Origin: Escarpia spicata
Taxonomy: Eukaryota; Annelida; Polychaeta; Sabellida; Siboglinidae
Direction: 5' to 3'
Length of the DNA: 64,000 nt
Assembly: GCA_963995525.1 (NCBI GenBank)
Contig: OZ023206.1
Span: 25,168,348-25,232,347, forward strand
The notes below the pieces were generated by a model that was not told the DNA's origin, did not search any database, and saw nothing but the letters and a program-made list of their open reading frames with translations. Below are positions 41,976 through 54,090 of the stretch, piece after piece. The stretch's first letter is position 1. Each line of letters opens with the position of its first letter. Position numbers and translations under genes: made by a program.

Positions 41976-42017
41976 ATTTTCAGGAAATCTGTGATGCAGA
42001 TCTGCCCTTCATCAATC
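41976..42017 (+). pseudogene. Transposase-like exon fragment (Harbinger-type)
   Basis: Acceptor CATTTTCAG| then GAAATCTGTGATGCAGAT, encoding EICDADLPFIN. This resembles the 'QvvCDA...i.nv.a..PGs.HD' strand of Harbinger transposases. The frame is cut straight after by sequence belonging to the LINE fragment at 42,020-42,740. Short, so support is limited. Confidence 0.35.
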
Positions 42018-42019
42018 CA

Positions 42020-42740
42020 ATGTCATTACCAATGAATGAACGTTTATTCAACAACAACAACAACATAATACATGCACAGTATGGTTTGCTGCTGCTGCTG
42101 CTGCTGAAAGGGCATAGCTGAAGTCATAGACTTATGTGTTGCTATGCCCTACTCGAACTATGAAAACTGAATAAATACAACAGGAATTATAAATAAATCA
42201 CAAAATAATATTCACAACTCATATAATTTTATAGACTGTTTACTATAGTGCTTGTGTTACTATTTCATGGGTTTAACAAAACGTCACCTTCAATTAACAA
42301 TTCACAAATATGTAGAAAGTAATGACAACTTGATTGCTTTTTTAAATTGTGTTAAACTTGGAAGCTGAGTCAATTTATTTGGTAAATTGTTCCACGTTTT
42401 TATACCCTTGACGGTGATTGACAGCAGTCGGAGGGTGGTGTTTGTCTTTTTAACATAGAACAGTTTGCTTTGTCTTGTATCATGTATGTGGATAGCTGCG
42501 GTTGGTTCAAATAATGCTTGAACACGACCATTTAAAGAATGGTTGTTTGCTTTATAAAGTATGATCATAGTCTTGTATTTAACTAAATCATGAAATTTAA
42601 GCATGTTTGAGAGATGGAAAAATACAGATGTATGATCATGATAATTAAGATTATAAATAATCCGTATAGCTTTTTTCTGTAACATAAATAGTTTTCTAAG
42701 TCTAGATTGATAAGTATGGCCCCAGTCTAAGAAAATCATC
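42020..42740 (-). mobile_element. LINE 3' fragment inserted in the DNA transposon
   Basis: The minus frame (145 aa, 42,302-42,739) reads RKLFMLQKKAIRIIYNLNY, then HDLVKYKTMIILYKANNHSL, then WNNLPNKLTQLPSL: the C-terminal region of CR1/Jockey-like LINE proteins, intact to its stop. The 3' UTR contains a perfect 10-bp inverted repeat AGGGCATAGC/GCTATGCCCT (42,108-42,151) that could form a hairpin, then a (GTT)n run and AATAAACG. 5'-truncated at about 42,740. Confidence 0.72.
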
Positions 42741-43199
42741 CTTCGTCACCAACGTTGAAGGTATACACTAAAATGGTATCTTCAGCAGAATGCACAAGCA
42801 ATTGGTGTCTAATTAATGTGTTTAAATATATTTTATTACTTGTGTTAAAAAAATCCAAATGGTAACAATAGCATAGCTACTATTCAAATAGTTCATTCTG
42901 ACATACATTCTGACACTTCAGCATTGCAGTACAATATTTTCTGTCGTACGCTGGCAGTCAAGTATATAAATGGTGCATACTAATGTGTCTTATTGCCAAA
43001 ACTGGGTTGACGTAACTTGCTATTGAAACAAAGGATGACTTGTTTAAGAGGTAGTTACATGCTATCCATTTCGCATGCTATGTTTCATTGATGATGCTTC
43101 CTGGTTGCTCTAATTGTTCTATATATAGGGCGAGCTATATTTTAGCTGTACCATTTCTGCGGTTGCACCGTATTTCTTCATTTCACTATGCAGCCATTT

Positions 43200-43438
43200 T
43201 AAAATTAGAAAATGTTCTCCTTCAGAACTGGACACTCTGCATCTGCTATCAGGAGTCAGCCATTCTTTCTTCCTGTCTGCTTGATGAAGCCAAGCTACTG
43301 ACAGTTGCTGATGAACCACTGTAGGAGGAAGGTGGATCACTGGATGTCATGGACCACCACCACTGTTTCCCACAGCTGCTTGAGGGCTGTACCCCAGGGA
43401 CATCTTCAGATACAGCATTTAACACACCATGACCAGCA
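43200..43438 (-). pseudogene. Probable second exon of the Myb/SANT-like protein
   Basis: Acceptor TTGTTCCAG| at 43,438. The frame reads DAGHGVLNAVSEDVPGVQPS and SSYSGSSATVSSLASSSRQE, a Ser-rich linker like that following SANT domains of Harbinger accessory proteins. It is then closed by two stops (about 43,245). Assignment rests on position and composition. Confidence 0.35.
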
Positions 43439-44567
43439 TCTGGAACAATGTTGATGTAACCAAATAAAAACCGTGTGATTGGTAGATAATTAAAAACAAA
43501 TGAAGAAGTGTACTAGTATGCATTTAAATATAGCATATATCTGGACTTCTATCAGATTTCTTATTAATTTATGTAAAGAGGTTAAATTATACTTTACTGT
43601 TAAGATGATCTAACCTCTTTATTTTCTATATGAACTTATATAAATGTTGTAGCATGTGCTTTTTCATAGCAATAAAAGTTTTTCACAATAATGAAACATG
43701 GTGTTTAGTGAAATTACAAAACAATTGACATACCCATTCCTAATTTCCTGTAGTGACCCTATGTGATGAGGCCACATACTGGTATCATTTGTCTCAATGT
43801 TTTTAACTAACACCTTTATTTTATAATTGAAATTATGATCTGTACCATATTAATCTCTTTATTCCCACAACTTTTCCTTGGGCTATAAAGCTTTTCCATT
43901 TAACTGGATTTAATGTGAACATAATATGTAGACACATTATCACCCACATATAATTACGCCCTGTTAACCTTTGTAGATTAGCAATTAATAACATACCGTT
44001 ATGTTACAATAATTGTATTATGAACTGAACAAGCTGATCAAGGAAACAGTAGGAACTGGTCTCGTCATATTCTTGAATATCTTGGTTTTGTAGATGACAT
44101 GACTATTTCTCACTAGTGTGTTGCAAATTATGACTTACCTAGAGTACATATATGCTGTTAATCATACACAGACTTTCTTGTTCAGGAGTAGATGATGATG
44201 GGATAACCAGTGGTACTACAACACACACCAATATATGGGATCAGTGGATGTACACATCTAATAATGTTTCATTGTAAAATACAGACACCAGAAGGGTTTG
44301 AGACTCCTACACAACACTGAAATACCACTGCCACCAAGTGTACACTATATCGCTCTATCTGTAAAAGGCCTACTGAGATGCTATGGAAAATTTGACCACT
44401 AAAAGCACTCTACAGAGTTATGGTGTGTCATTGACCTTCAACTGTTACCTTAACTGATTTGCCAGAGTAATGCTAGGAACAAATGTATTGTTATTGAAAC
44501 ATGACAAAAATATTATAAATTATTTAAGGTGATGTAATTTTTAATGCAAGATTACAGGACACTTACC

Positions 44568-44780
44568 CTCTGAATTTGTTGATGATGAGCCTCGCCAAGT
44601 TCTCATAGGGCATCTCAGGTAGAGGTTCTCCATGATGGTTTTTAGATGACCCGTCTTTGTCAAACGGCTTGTTTCATGTCTTTTCATCTCTTTTTAACCT
44701 GGGCCACTGTGTGCCCACTGCCACCCACAACATTCACTTTTTCGGCAATCATCTGCCAGATCACCTCTGTTTGCTAAGAT
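44568..44780 (-). pseudogene. Broken Myb/SANT-like DNA-binding exon
   Basis: The minus strand encodes QTEVIWQMIAEKVNVVGGSG, then HTVAQVKKR*KDMK, matching the conserved 'W..IAEKVNAVGGSGRT..EVKKRW.D.K' core of SANT/Myb-like domains in Harbinger-associated proteins. A TGA sits where the conserved Trp codon TGG is expected, and further stops follow. A splice donor AGAGG|GTAAGTG lies at 44,568. Confidence 0.6.
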
Positions 44781-44939
44781 TTAAAACAGTAATTCAATTT
44801 CGAAAATGAAAAACAGCAGTTTCCACAAGAATATTATAATACTACGACTGCATCATGGAAAATTACCCTGCAGAAACATGACACAAAGATAACGACTTAG
44901 GTTTGATACTAAACAAATTTGAGATACTATTTAAATTAA

Positions 44940-45460
44940 AGCAGTGTATGCCAAAACATCCAAAAAGGCAAATCCTATGCTAGTTATGATCCACGAGGAG
45001 TGCAGTATGGCCACAAGAGGAGAGAACATGACTGCATCATGAGAAATGACCCTATAGAAATATCACACAAAGAGAAAGACTTTGGAGTATTAATAACAGA
45101 CAAACTGGAAGTAACGGAGCAGTGTGCTGAGCCTAAACTAAGCCATCCAAGATTGCTAGAAGACAAACTGGAAGTAACGGAGCAGTGTGCTGAGCCTAAA
45201 CTAAGCCATCCAAGATTGCTAGAAGACAAACTGGAAGTAACGGAGCAGTGTGCTGAGCCTAAGCTAAGCCATCCAAGATTGCTAGAAGGCAAACTGGAAG
45301 TAACGGAGCAGTGTGCTGAGCCTAAACTAAGCCATCCAAGATTGCTAGAAGGCAAACTCTATGCTAGGTGCATCTACATGGTGAACACTGAGCCATGAAA
45401 TATAAGACGAAGGAGTGATGAACAGAGGACGCCCAGAATGATACTGGAATAAATTGAGTA
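44940..45460 (+). mobile_element. LINE reverse transcriptase fragment carrying a 63-bp tandem repeat
   Basis: The plus frame reads HKRREHDCIMRN, then HKEKDFGVLITDKLEVTEQC. This is the '..KDLGVLI.D.L....QC' segment just after the catalytic box in many LINE proteins. The 63-bp unit (21 codons, DKLEVTEQCAEPKLSHPRLL) is then repeated. Flanks are diverged. It lies within the 6-kb DNA transposon. Confidence 0.6.
45102..45353. repeat. 63-bp tandem repeat, 4 copies, in frame
   Basis: Four nearly identical 63-bp units (ACTGGAAGTAACGGAGCAG ...), differing at one or two positions. They leave a continuous frame of four 21-residue repeats. Confidence 0.93.
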
Positions 45461-46417
45461 ATATGAACTTCTTTAAGAGATTGAAAGCATTTGACATCAC
45501 TACTTGAGTCAATTGAGACATGGTATACTGGTGGGACCAGAAATCATGCGTCCTAGTGTTTTATGCTGTTTTGATAAAAACTAACAAAAATTAATATTTC
45601 CGTATCAATTTAATACATGTGTTTTCAATGCTGTGAAAACAAACAGTTAGAAAAATCGTTTTGAGTGAAGTTCTTACGAAAATAGACAGGCGGAATACAA
45701 ATATCGTAATTTACTCAGTCACAAACTGACAAAGACGCGTCGGACTAGGCCAAAAATCGTGCGTCCTATTTGCGCTGTATAAATCGCTCTTTGGCCAGAA
45801 CGTGTCACTTGAACTACTGCAAGAACAGACAGTATATTAAAATAGGCTAACAGCGTGAAGAGATTTCAGTGACACGTATTTTGACCTGTCACTGTGACTG
45901 AATGGAATAGAGAAATCATTTATGGAGGCAGCGCCAGCGACAGCCGTTCATATCATCATGATAATCAAAGACATAATTATAATAATGTCAACCAACATTG
46001 CAGCAAAAAAGGACACATGGACATATACCTCAGGAATAGGGAGAGGAGTACTCGAATCAATGTCTGACTCCCTTCCTTGTTATATCCACGATTACATTGT
46101 AAAACATGAGGACCAACGTAAAATCAGGGTAAATAATATGACACTTCTAAGCTCCGTGTTTACAACTCGAATCACACGAATGTTACCCGGAAGGAAGTAA
46201 CGGGAGGCGCCTGCGCTCTTCGCAAAACTATTTGGAGTTTCCCGGGATCCCCTCGTCTAAAATTAGCCCAACACCAAACGTCGGGACAATCGCGTTAAAG
46301 TCTCTGACTTTATTGTCTCGGCTTAACGTCCGGTCCATGCATAGCAAATTTTATCGACGGCAGAAGTCCAGACGTTTATTGTCTCGGACAGTGGCATTGT
46401 CTCAGACTATTAGTTGT

Positions 46418-46439
46418 CTCGGTTCATGCATAAGACCCC
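46418..46439 (-). repeat. Right 22-bp terminal inverted repeat
   Basis: Reads CTCGGTT..GCATAAGACCCC on the plus strand, preceded by TTGTCTCAGACTATTAGTTG, the subterminal motif also found at the left end. Confidence 0.75.
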
Positions 46440-46789
46440 AGTTGTGTTAGAAAAGTAAGTTCTTATATAGCGCCGTATCCTATCCGTAGCCGTAGGCCGT
46501 AACAATCGCGCTACTCTTTATGCCCTCATAGACGTCTTTAGTCTAACACCATCTCGAATTTCGTGGGAAGAAGACTGCAACTGCTGCTAGAAGACATCAT
46601 ATCTACCACTGTTTACAGCTAGGTACTCATACACAGCCAAAATGAGCAGGAGCAACGCAAGGTGAACGAATTGCCTAAGGTATGAACGAAACGAATTAAT
46701 CGAATAATAGAATAATCATTATTTGACATATTCCTTCTGACCTTTCAAAAGAGCAACGCTGATAGTCCCAGACAGGGAATAAACAATGC

Positions 46790-47065
<276 letters not shown>

Positions 47066-47499
47066 CTATATATTTACGTGTGCACACAGTCATACACCGA
47101 CACGTACATACTTATGCGCATACATCAGCTGCAATAATTGCCGGTATCGCTTGGCAATGAATACCAATAGGGCAACCGCGCAGCTGCTTTAGAAAAATGA
47201 TTAAGATATTCCTCGGCAGCGGTTTATACCATACATCAGAGATCGTGACGTCCCTTTAATAAAGCCAAACATGTCCTTTGACAGTTTGTTACAGCGCACG
47301 ATAACTGTATTCATTTGGATTTTACCTAGAGATTTCCTATAGAACGACAACGTATGATTGTTATGCATTGATATAGGAACGACTCGGTTCAGTCTGGACG
47401 TATTTCACAAGTACGCAAACGTCAACGTGCTTGCCTACGCCACATCAGAATAGGCATTCGTACATAAACCGTGATCAAACAATCACCCATATACATGCA

Positions 47500-47689
47500 C
47501 GCACACACCGACACACAGGCACAAATGCACACACATACACACATACACACTCGCACACGCACAATCATACACACAAGTGCGCATACACGCACATGAGCAC
47601 ACGCGCACAAACACATGCACGCACGCACACACACACGGCACACGTGTGCATTCACACACACGCGCACAGACACATATACACACACTAAC

Positions 47690-47721
<32 letters not shown>

Positions 47722-47790
47722 ACGCACACACGCACGCACGCACACACGCACACACCCACGCACGCACGCACACACACACACACACACATA
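47500..47790. repeat. Imperfect (CA)n / (CACG)n microsatellite
   Basis: About 290 bp of CACA and CACGCA units; overlapping frames are repeat translations. Confidence 0.93.
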
Positions 47791-47902
47791 CACCACTAAC
47801 GGGGTTACAAACTTTCTCTTTTCTTATATGTATGAGTAACAGCATGGAGAACAACACATTAAGTTATGACTAATTCCTTCTGACGGACGTTCAAGAGGTA
47901 TG

Positions 47903-47909
<7 letters not shown>

Positions 47910-47989
<80 letters not shown>

Positions 47990-48002
47990 ATATATATATA
48001 TA
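47910..48002. repeat. (AT)n microsatellite
   Basis: About 90 bp of AT with one TTT interruption. The 48,010-48,880 stretch after it holds no gene I recognise. Confidence 0.95.
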
Positions 48003-48889
48003 GACATAGAGTGTCAATATGAAAACACGAAATATTGGTGTCGATGCAATTGTTTCCAAGCCAATGTTTTTATCTTGATTATGATGATTTTGCTGTTTAC
48101 CATTGCGGCATGCCTTGATCAAAATGCAAAACTAATTAATATACAAAACATCGCTAGACCTAAACTGAAAGTGAAACAGTACAGCTTACTTATGCAGTAA
48201 TGAAGTGTAGTTCAGTAATCATCTAGATCATTTGTTGCGCGGTATCACGATGTGCAAGGTATTTGTTCAACATAAACCTACGTATTATGTTTATTACGGT
48301 CTTGCTGAAGGTATTCTGCCCGCTAAGTCGTATTTAATAAACCAGATGCATTGTTGGCAATTTCAATACATCGCCTACGTTCCAATTTAATACGAAATAT
48401 TTATATTATTAATGTCAAATATTGCTAATGTTCAAGAAATTGTTCTGTGCGCGTCTGGTTCCCACCATCACTACCGAAATACAATTAAGTGTTGGTAATA
48501 TACCAGGGGTACAATAATGTTTTACCACCGACGATCACTCCGGGTAACGGAAGATTAGGTCGCTTTAGAGGGGGACAGTCAGTTCCTCTACCCGGAATTA
48601 GCGGGCGTAGTAATTTGTAACAGGAAGTCAGCTGTGTTGTAAAGTGAGAAAATGGGACATCGTTGAACATCAAAGTGTATTGCAGTTAACTCAGCCCGAC
48701 TCGGCCGTATTGCCAATAAAGCTTGTTTTGAAACTTAAGAACATTATATTAATTAATAAATGAAAAACAAGGAACAGATTGCCTCCTTTTAAGATAAGCG
48801 TAGGAAAAGTACAAAGCGGGAACCATTCTACAAAACGACCAAGTTGCACACATCTAGTCATACTACATGTACCTACCAGCGACTCCTGC

Positions 48890-49225
48890 TTTTCGAACGT
48901 CGACCGCTGCATTGTTGACACCGGTGGCTCATATAATCCAGTCTCACACGATACGTCCGTCGATCGGCCAGCGCTTCTGTCATCTGCGCCGCGTCGCCCG
49001 GAGTAACCGATGACTCGGCGCGCGCAGCGTGCGTGCGCACCTCGCCCCTAGGAGCCTCGTATCGCAGATGGCACGGCCGCGGGACATCCCTAGTGAGGCC
49101 CGGGCGACGGTAAACGAAGCTGACGGCACGTTCCGTGTGCAGTCGACGCGGTGACGCTCACGCCGCGGCGACCAACGCCTGGAGGTGCGCCGCTGCCATG
49201 CAAGATACATCCCGGTTGTACCGGG
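48890..49225. other. GC- and CpG-rich block
   Basis: About 330 bp clearly richer in GC and CpG than its surroundings (CCGCGTCGCCCG, GGCGCGCGCAGC, CACGCCGCGGCG). Short frames on both strands but no domain motif. Could be a CpG-island-like promoter or part of a mobile element. Confidence 0.4.
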
Positions 49226-49333
49226 TCAGAAGTTGGCCCCTACAAGGACCGTGTCAGAAGTAGCCGTTGAATCCAGGCATGGTTTGCGCTAATAACTCGT
49301 TTGACCTTAAAATCATAATTGTCATAATACTTA

Positions 49334-49516
49334 CAGTCGAACCTTGCATTACAGTCACATTGGTAATACAGCCAACTCGCAATTAAGGTCACTTTAGGAC
49401 AGTCCGAACTGATGTCCATATAGGGTAAAGTAGGAAATGAATCCCTGACTGTCACCTGACTATTCGTGTCACGTTTGCCCAATCCCAAGGGTGACCATAA
49501 TAGAGAGGTTTAACTG
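49334..49516. mobile_element. Pogo/Tigger-like MITE with TA target duplication
   Basis: The ends CAGTCGAACCTTGCATTACA and the inverse of CAGTTAAACCTCTCTATTAT are imperfect inverted repeats. TA dinucleotides flank both sides (49,332-49,333 and 49,517-49,518). 183 bp, no coding remnant. Confidence 0.7.
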
Positions 49517-49764
49517 TATTCCAAACATAGATGTAATAACTTATGCAATTATTTGCAGGAAATAACTGATAATAAGAATTAGAAAACAACAAAATTTAAC
49601 CCGACTACCACTGGCATGGCATCTCAACTGATCGTCAAATATCGAAATGGCAGGTCAAATTGTTTGTTCCACGAAGGTATATGTGTTTTCAGTTATCAAC
49701 ATGATCCCCAAGTCACCCCCACCCCGCGGTAAAGACAGTTCTATCCTTGAACTGTGATAAACCA

Positions 49765-51290
49765 AGCAGAACGTGTATCAAGAACGCTATCAAGATTCCG
49801 AAGAACGGAAAGGCAGCAGGGCCGGAAGAAATACCAGCGGATGCAACAATGGTAGATATTAACACATCCACGGAAATACTGCACAGCCTCTTCTAGAAAG
49901 TCTGGGAAGACGAAAGAGTTCCAGAGGAATGGAGAAAGGGACTCGTAATCAAACTCCCCAAGAAAGGAGATCTCAGAGAATGCAAGCTCTATTGAGGGAA
50001 TAATGTTACTATCAGTGCAGGGAAAAATGCTGAACAGAGTGTTATTAATGAGGTTGAAAGGTGCAGTGGATGCAAAGCTCCGAGAAGAGCAAGCAGGTTT
50101 CCGACAGGATAGATCTTGCACCGACCATATCGCTACTCTGGGCAACATATTAGAACAGTCGTTGGAATGGAAAACACCACTGTATGTCAATTTAATTAAC
50201 TATGAGAAAGCATTTGACAGTGTGGACAGACACTCTGGAATCTGATGAGACACTATGGCATTCCAGAAAAGTTAATCTCCGTAATCCAGAGTACCTACCA
50301 AGGAATGTCGTGCCAGGTCGCATAGGTGGCGCATGGAGGACGATTATGAGTCTGTCATATAGTTTCGAGGTTAAAACAGGGGTTCGATAGGGATGCTTGC
50401 TCTCGCCTTTCCTGTTCATCCTCATGATCGACTGGAGTCTGAGGATTAGCACGGACGGGAGACGAAATGGCATACAGTGGACACCATGGACTCAGCTGGA
50501 GGACTTGGACTTTGCTGATGACCTGACACTACTATCGCACACCCACAGACAGATGCAGGACACAATTACCTTTTTTGAATCAACATCAGCAATTATATGT
50601 CTGAAGATCAACATACGTAAAACCAAGATCATGACAATACACAGTAGGAACGACAACCCAATTATAGCAGCAGGAGCGCCCGTGGAGGAAGTGGATTCCT
50701 TTACCTACTTAGGGAGTGTGATATACAAACAAGGTGATACAGAGGCAGATGTTGCAGCAAGAGTGGACAAGGCACGGACAGCATTCCTGATACAAAAACA
50801 TGTGGATTCCATAAAAATAAAAAAATAAAAATCTGGATTTTTAACTCCAACGTAAAATAAGTTTTGTTATACGGCTCAGGAACATGGAGAATGACAAGAA
50901 CAACATTAAGCAAAATCCAGACTTTCCGTAACTGATGTTTGCGAAGAATTCTACGCATAAAATGGCAATACGAAATCAGAAACGAGGACCTATGGGAAAG
51001 GACTACCCAAGAACCCGTTGCCAAGGAGATCCTGAGGAGTAAGTAGGGTTGGATTGGACACACACTGTGAGAGCCAACGACAAACATCACAAGACAGTCT
51101 CTAACTTGGAATCGTCAATGAATAAGAAGGCGAGGAAAGCTATAAAAAAACAACTGGCGAATGGACGCAACTGCAAAAGTACAGATAAGTGGTTACACCT
51201 GGAAGCAGATTGAGAGGATTGCCCAAAGTCTTGTGGCTGGATGGCCTATGCTCCTCACGGACAGAGGTGCATAAGTAAGTAAGTAAGTAC
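49765..51290 (+). mobile_element. Decayed RTE-like LINE
   Basis: In shifting frames: IPKNGKAAGPEEIPADA, then VPEEWRKGLVIKLPKKGD, EEQAGFRQDRSCTDHI, YVNLINYEKAFDSVDRHS (palm A), LSPFLFILMIDWSLR, LEDLDFADDLTLLSHTHRQM (FADD), VDSFTYLGSVIYKQGDTEAD and a C-terminal 'CLRRILRIKW' region. This order and wording match the RTE-like group. It ends in a (TAAG)n tail at 51,270-51,290. At least four stops or frameshifts; the endonuclease half is absent. Confidence 0.82.
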
Positions 51291-51299
51291 ATGATAGTT

Positions 51300-52560
51300 T
51301 CAGTACTATGTCACATTTAAAGAAAATATTAATTGAGTAAAATATGCATTGTTGCTTTACGTTTGAGCAGAAAAACCCTATGCCAGTCTTGTCTATACGG
51401 TCCACAAAGTCTATTAATTACATTTTTGTTACGGTTTTGATAATGAATGTATTCATTTATAACGTTGTAGCACTAAAAAATGAAAGTGATCGCGTTGAAT
51501 AAAGACGGGGGGTTCAAAAACGATTATTCAAATTTAATTAATCTGATATGCATACTGGCAAAGACAGAGCGTCTGAAAGCTGAAGTAAATGACTCTTATG
51601 TGTGTGTCGACACGCATTGCTTCAAAAATAGATAATTTAAGATGAATTCTTTCGTATCCCTGAAATACCTCGTGGTTTAAATTAGCATATCTTTTCAAAA
51701 CAGCGTCCCTATAATGAGATTCGATGGCGTTTCGAGAGTAAATTAATGCCACGTCGTTTGCTCTCAGATGTAAAGACAAGGAAAGCGAAACGAATAGGTT
51801 TCCGTATATAGGTTCTAAATATTTTAATAATGAATATTATGATGATTTAGTGATGACAACGATGTAAAGGATGGTGTTTGTGACGACGACTATGGTGATG
51901 ACGATGATGACTTTCTTTGTTGCTGCGCCAGTCTTTGGAATTTGCTCCGTATCGTATTCGTTCATCAGTTTCTGAGATTGACTAATCCTTTTTGTAGTGA
52001 TGCGCGGGCCTCTGAGCTTGGTTTCTAAGGACTTAGGCGCAAAAGAAGACACGTTGTTATTATAATTATTATATATTGATGGCAATGGTGAAATCGATGA
52101 TGATATCGACAATGATGATTCATATGCTACGGTTATAACTATAATGATGGTGACCATGGAAATGACGATGGTGACGGCGATAGTGATGATGATGATGATT
52201 TAGATTATATTAATAAAACAACGATAATGATGATGATGATAGTGATATTAAATAAAACAACGACTTTAAACGTCTTTAAAGACATCGATGTGAAATATGG
52301 CATGACAGGGATCTTTATCTTCACTGGTCGGCCGGGGCCGGTGTAGGAAATTCAAAACACACATCCTCGATAGATACTATTTTAAACATAGATTCAAAAC
52401 AATCTAGAGTGCTTTCGTGTCAGTTAAAACATTCAGTACCGACTTTAAAAACTGGCAGTTGTTGTCATTAAATCAGGATCATCTTTATCATACAAACAAG
52501 TTTTACCGATTGATATTTTAAAATACAATTGCTAACTGTCCACTAGTCAGGCGTGCGTTC
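51300..52560. other. No gene recognised
   Basis: AT-rich with GATGAT-rich patches (51,830-52,260). No exon or element I can support. Confidence 0.35.
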
Positions 52561-52679
52561 AATTTGAGGTTCGCGTGCGATAATATTAGTATATTTTCAC
52601 ATCGGTAGAGTATGTTCAACATAAGTTCGAAACGCTGCAGAGCGTTTCACACTTAAATTGAAAACACTAGTGTTTTGAA

Positions 52680-52870
52680 CTGGGTGAGTGTTTTGAATGG
52701 GATGAGTGTTTTGAATGGGGTGAGTGTTTTGAATGGGATGAGTGTTTTGAATGGGGTGAGTGTTTTGAAAGAGGTGAGAGTTTTGAACGCTGTGAGTGTG
52801 TTCAACGGGCTGAGTGTTTTGAACTGGTTGAGTGTTTTGAACTGGTTGAGTGGTTTGAACGGGTTGAGTA
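52680..52870. repeat. 18-bp minisatellite, about 11 copies
   Basis: Units GAGTGTTTTGAATGGGAT with substitutions. Being a multiple of three, it leaves long frames on both strands (NTHPIQ repeats on minus). Confidence 0.93.
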
Positions 52871-53200
52871 TTTGGAAATGGGTGTTGTGAGGTTTTGGAA
52901 CGTCCTACATCGGTACCCGTATGAACCGTTCCCATGTAGGGCGGTTGGTCATCAGGAGTTTAAGGTCCTGCGACATCAACATCGATTTTTCAACAGAGTA
53001 GCTTAGTGAATGATTTCTTTATATTCCCTTCTGTTGTTTCTGCCACAAGTCGGTATCCAAATTAAATCAAATTTTATTTTGCAACAACAACAAACAGCAA
53101 CGTAAGCGAATACACAAACCAATCGTTTAAAAAGCAATGTTGTGTTGCATGGGGTCACATGGCATGATAGATGCCGTCTTCCTGTGACCACACAAGGACA

Positions 53201-54090
53201 GACTGACAGGTAGACACACATACATACACACTGACAGACATACAGACTGACAGGTAGACACATATACATACACACTGACAGACATACAGACTGACAGGTA
53301 GACACACATACATACACACTGACAGACATACAGACTGACAGGCTGACATATATACATATACACTGACAGACATAGAGACTGACAGGTAGACACACATACA
53401 TAAACATTGACAGACATACAGACTGACAGGCTGACATATATACATATACACTGACAGACATAGAGACTGACAGGTAGACACACATACATACACACTGACA
53501 GACATACAGACTGACAGGCTGACATATATACATATACACTGACAGACATAGAGACTGACAGGTAGACACACATACATAAACATTGACAGACATACAGACT
53601 GACAGGCTGACATATATACATATACACTGACAGACATAGAGACTGACAGGTAGACACACATACATACACACTGACAGACATACAGACTGACAGGCTGACA
53701 TATATACATATACACTGACAGACATAGAGACTGACAGGTAGACACACATACACACACACTGACAGACATACAGACTGACAGGCTGACATATATACATATA
53801 CACTGACAGACATAGAGACTGACAGGTAGAAACACATATATAAACACTGACAGACATACAGACTGACAGGCTGACATACATACAGACAAAGAAACAGCCA
53901 GACTGGCAGGTAGACACACATGCATACACATTAACAGACATACAGACTGAAAGGTAGACACACATACATACACACTGAAAGATATACAGATTGGCAGGTA
54001 GACACACATACATACACACTGACAGACAATCAGACAGACAGGTAGACACACATACGTACACACTGACAGACATACAGACTGACATACATA
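53201..54090. repeat. 44-bp minisatellite in 88-bp dimers, about 20 monomers
   Basis: Each monomer starts GACTGACAGG (53,201; 53,245; 53,289; 53,333; 53,377 ...). From about 53,333 two versions alternate: one with TAGACACACATACATA, the other with CTGACATATATACATA. No stop occurs in any minus frame of the unit, so three overlapping frames of 388, 302 and 264 aa appear. Confidence 0.94.

Larger units (their letters stand above)
40372..46439. mobile_element. Decayed PIF/Harbinger-like DNA transposon, 6.07 kb
   Basis: Bounded by perfect 22-bp inverted repeats (GGGGTCTTATGCATG.. at 40,372-40,393; its inverse at 46,418-46,439). Both ends carry several subterminal copies of TTGTCTCGGACT-type motifs (40,403; 40,473; 40,541; 46,308; 46,376; 46,396). 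Inside are a Myb/SANT-like exon on the minus strand (44,568-44,780), the accessory DNA-binding protein typical of Harbinger elements, and a short transposase-like exon on the plus strand at 41,976. Both are broken. A LINE fragment and another reverse transcriptase fragment have inserted. No matching 3-bp target duplication is visible, so the pairing of the two ends rests on the inverted repeats and the content. Confidence 0.6.

Noticed and set aside
45922..46200. 92-aa frame as a gene inside the DNA transposon
   Set aside because: Starts in ATA-rich sequence, no recognisable domain, and not similar to Harbinger proteins.
40372..46439. Target-site duplication flanking the DNA transposon
   Set aside because: Flanks ...TTTGCAA and AGTTGTG do not give a matching 2-, 3- or 8-bp duplication.
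48980..49210. Arg-rich 76-aa frame as a DNA-binding protein
   Set aside because: Composition simply reflects GC-rich DNA read on the minus strand; no motif, and competing frames exist.
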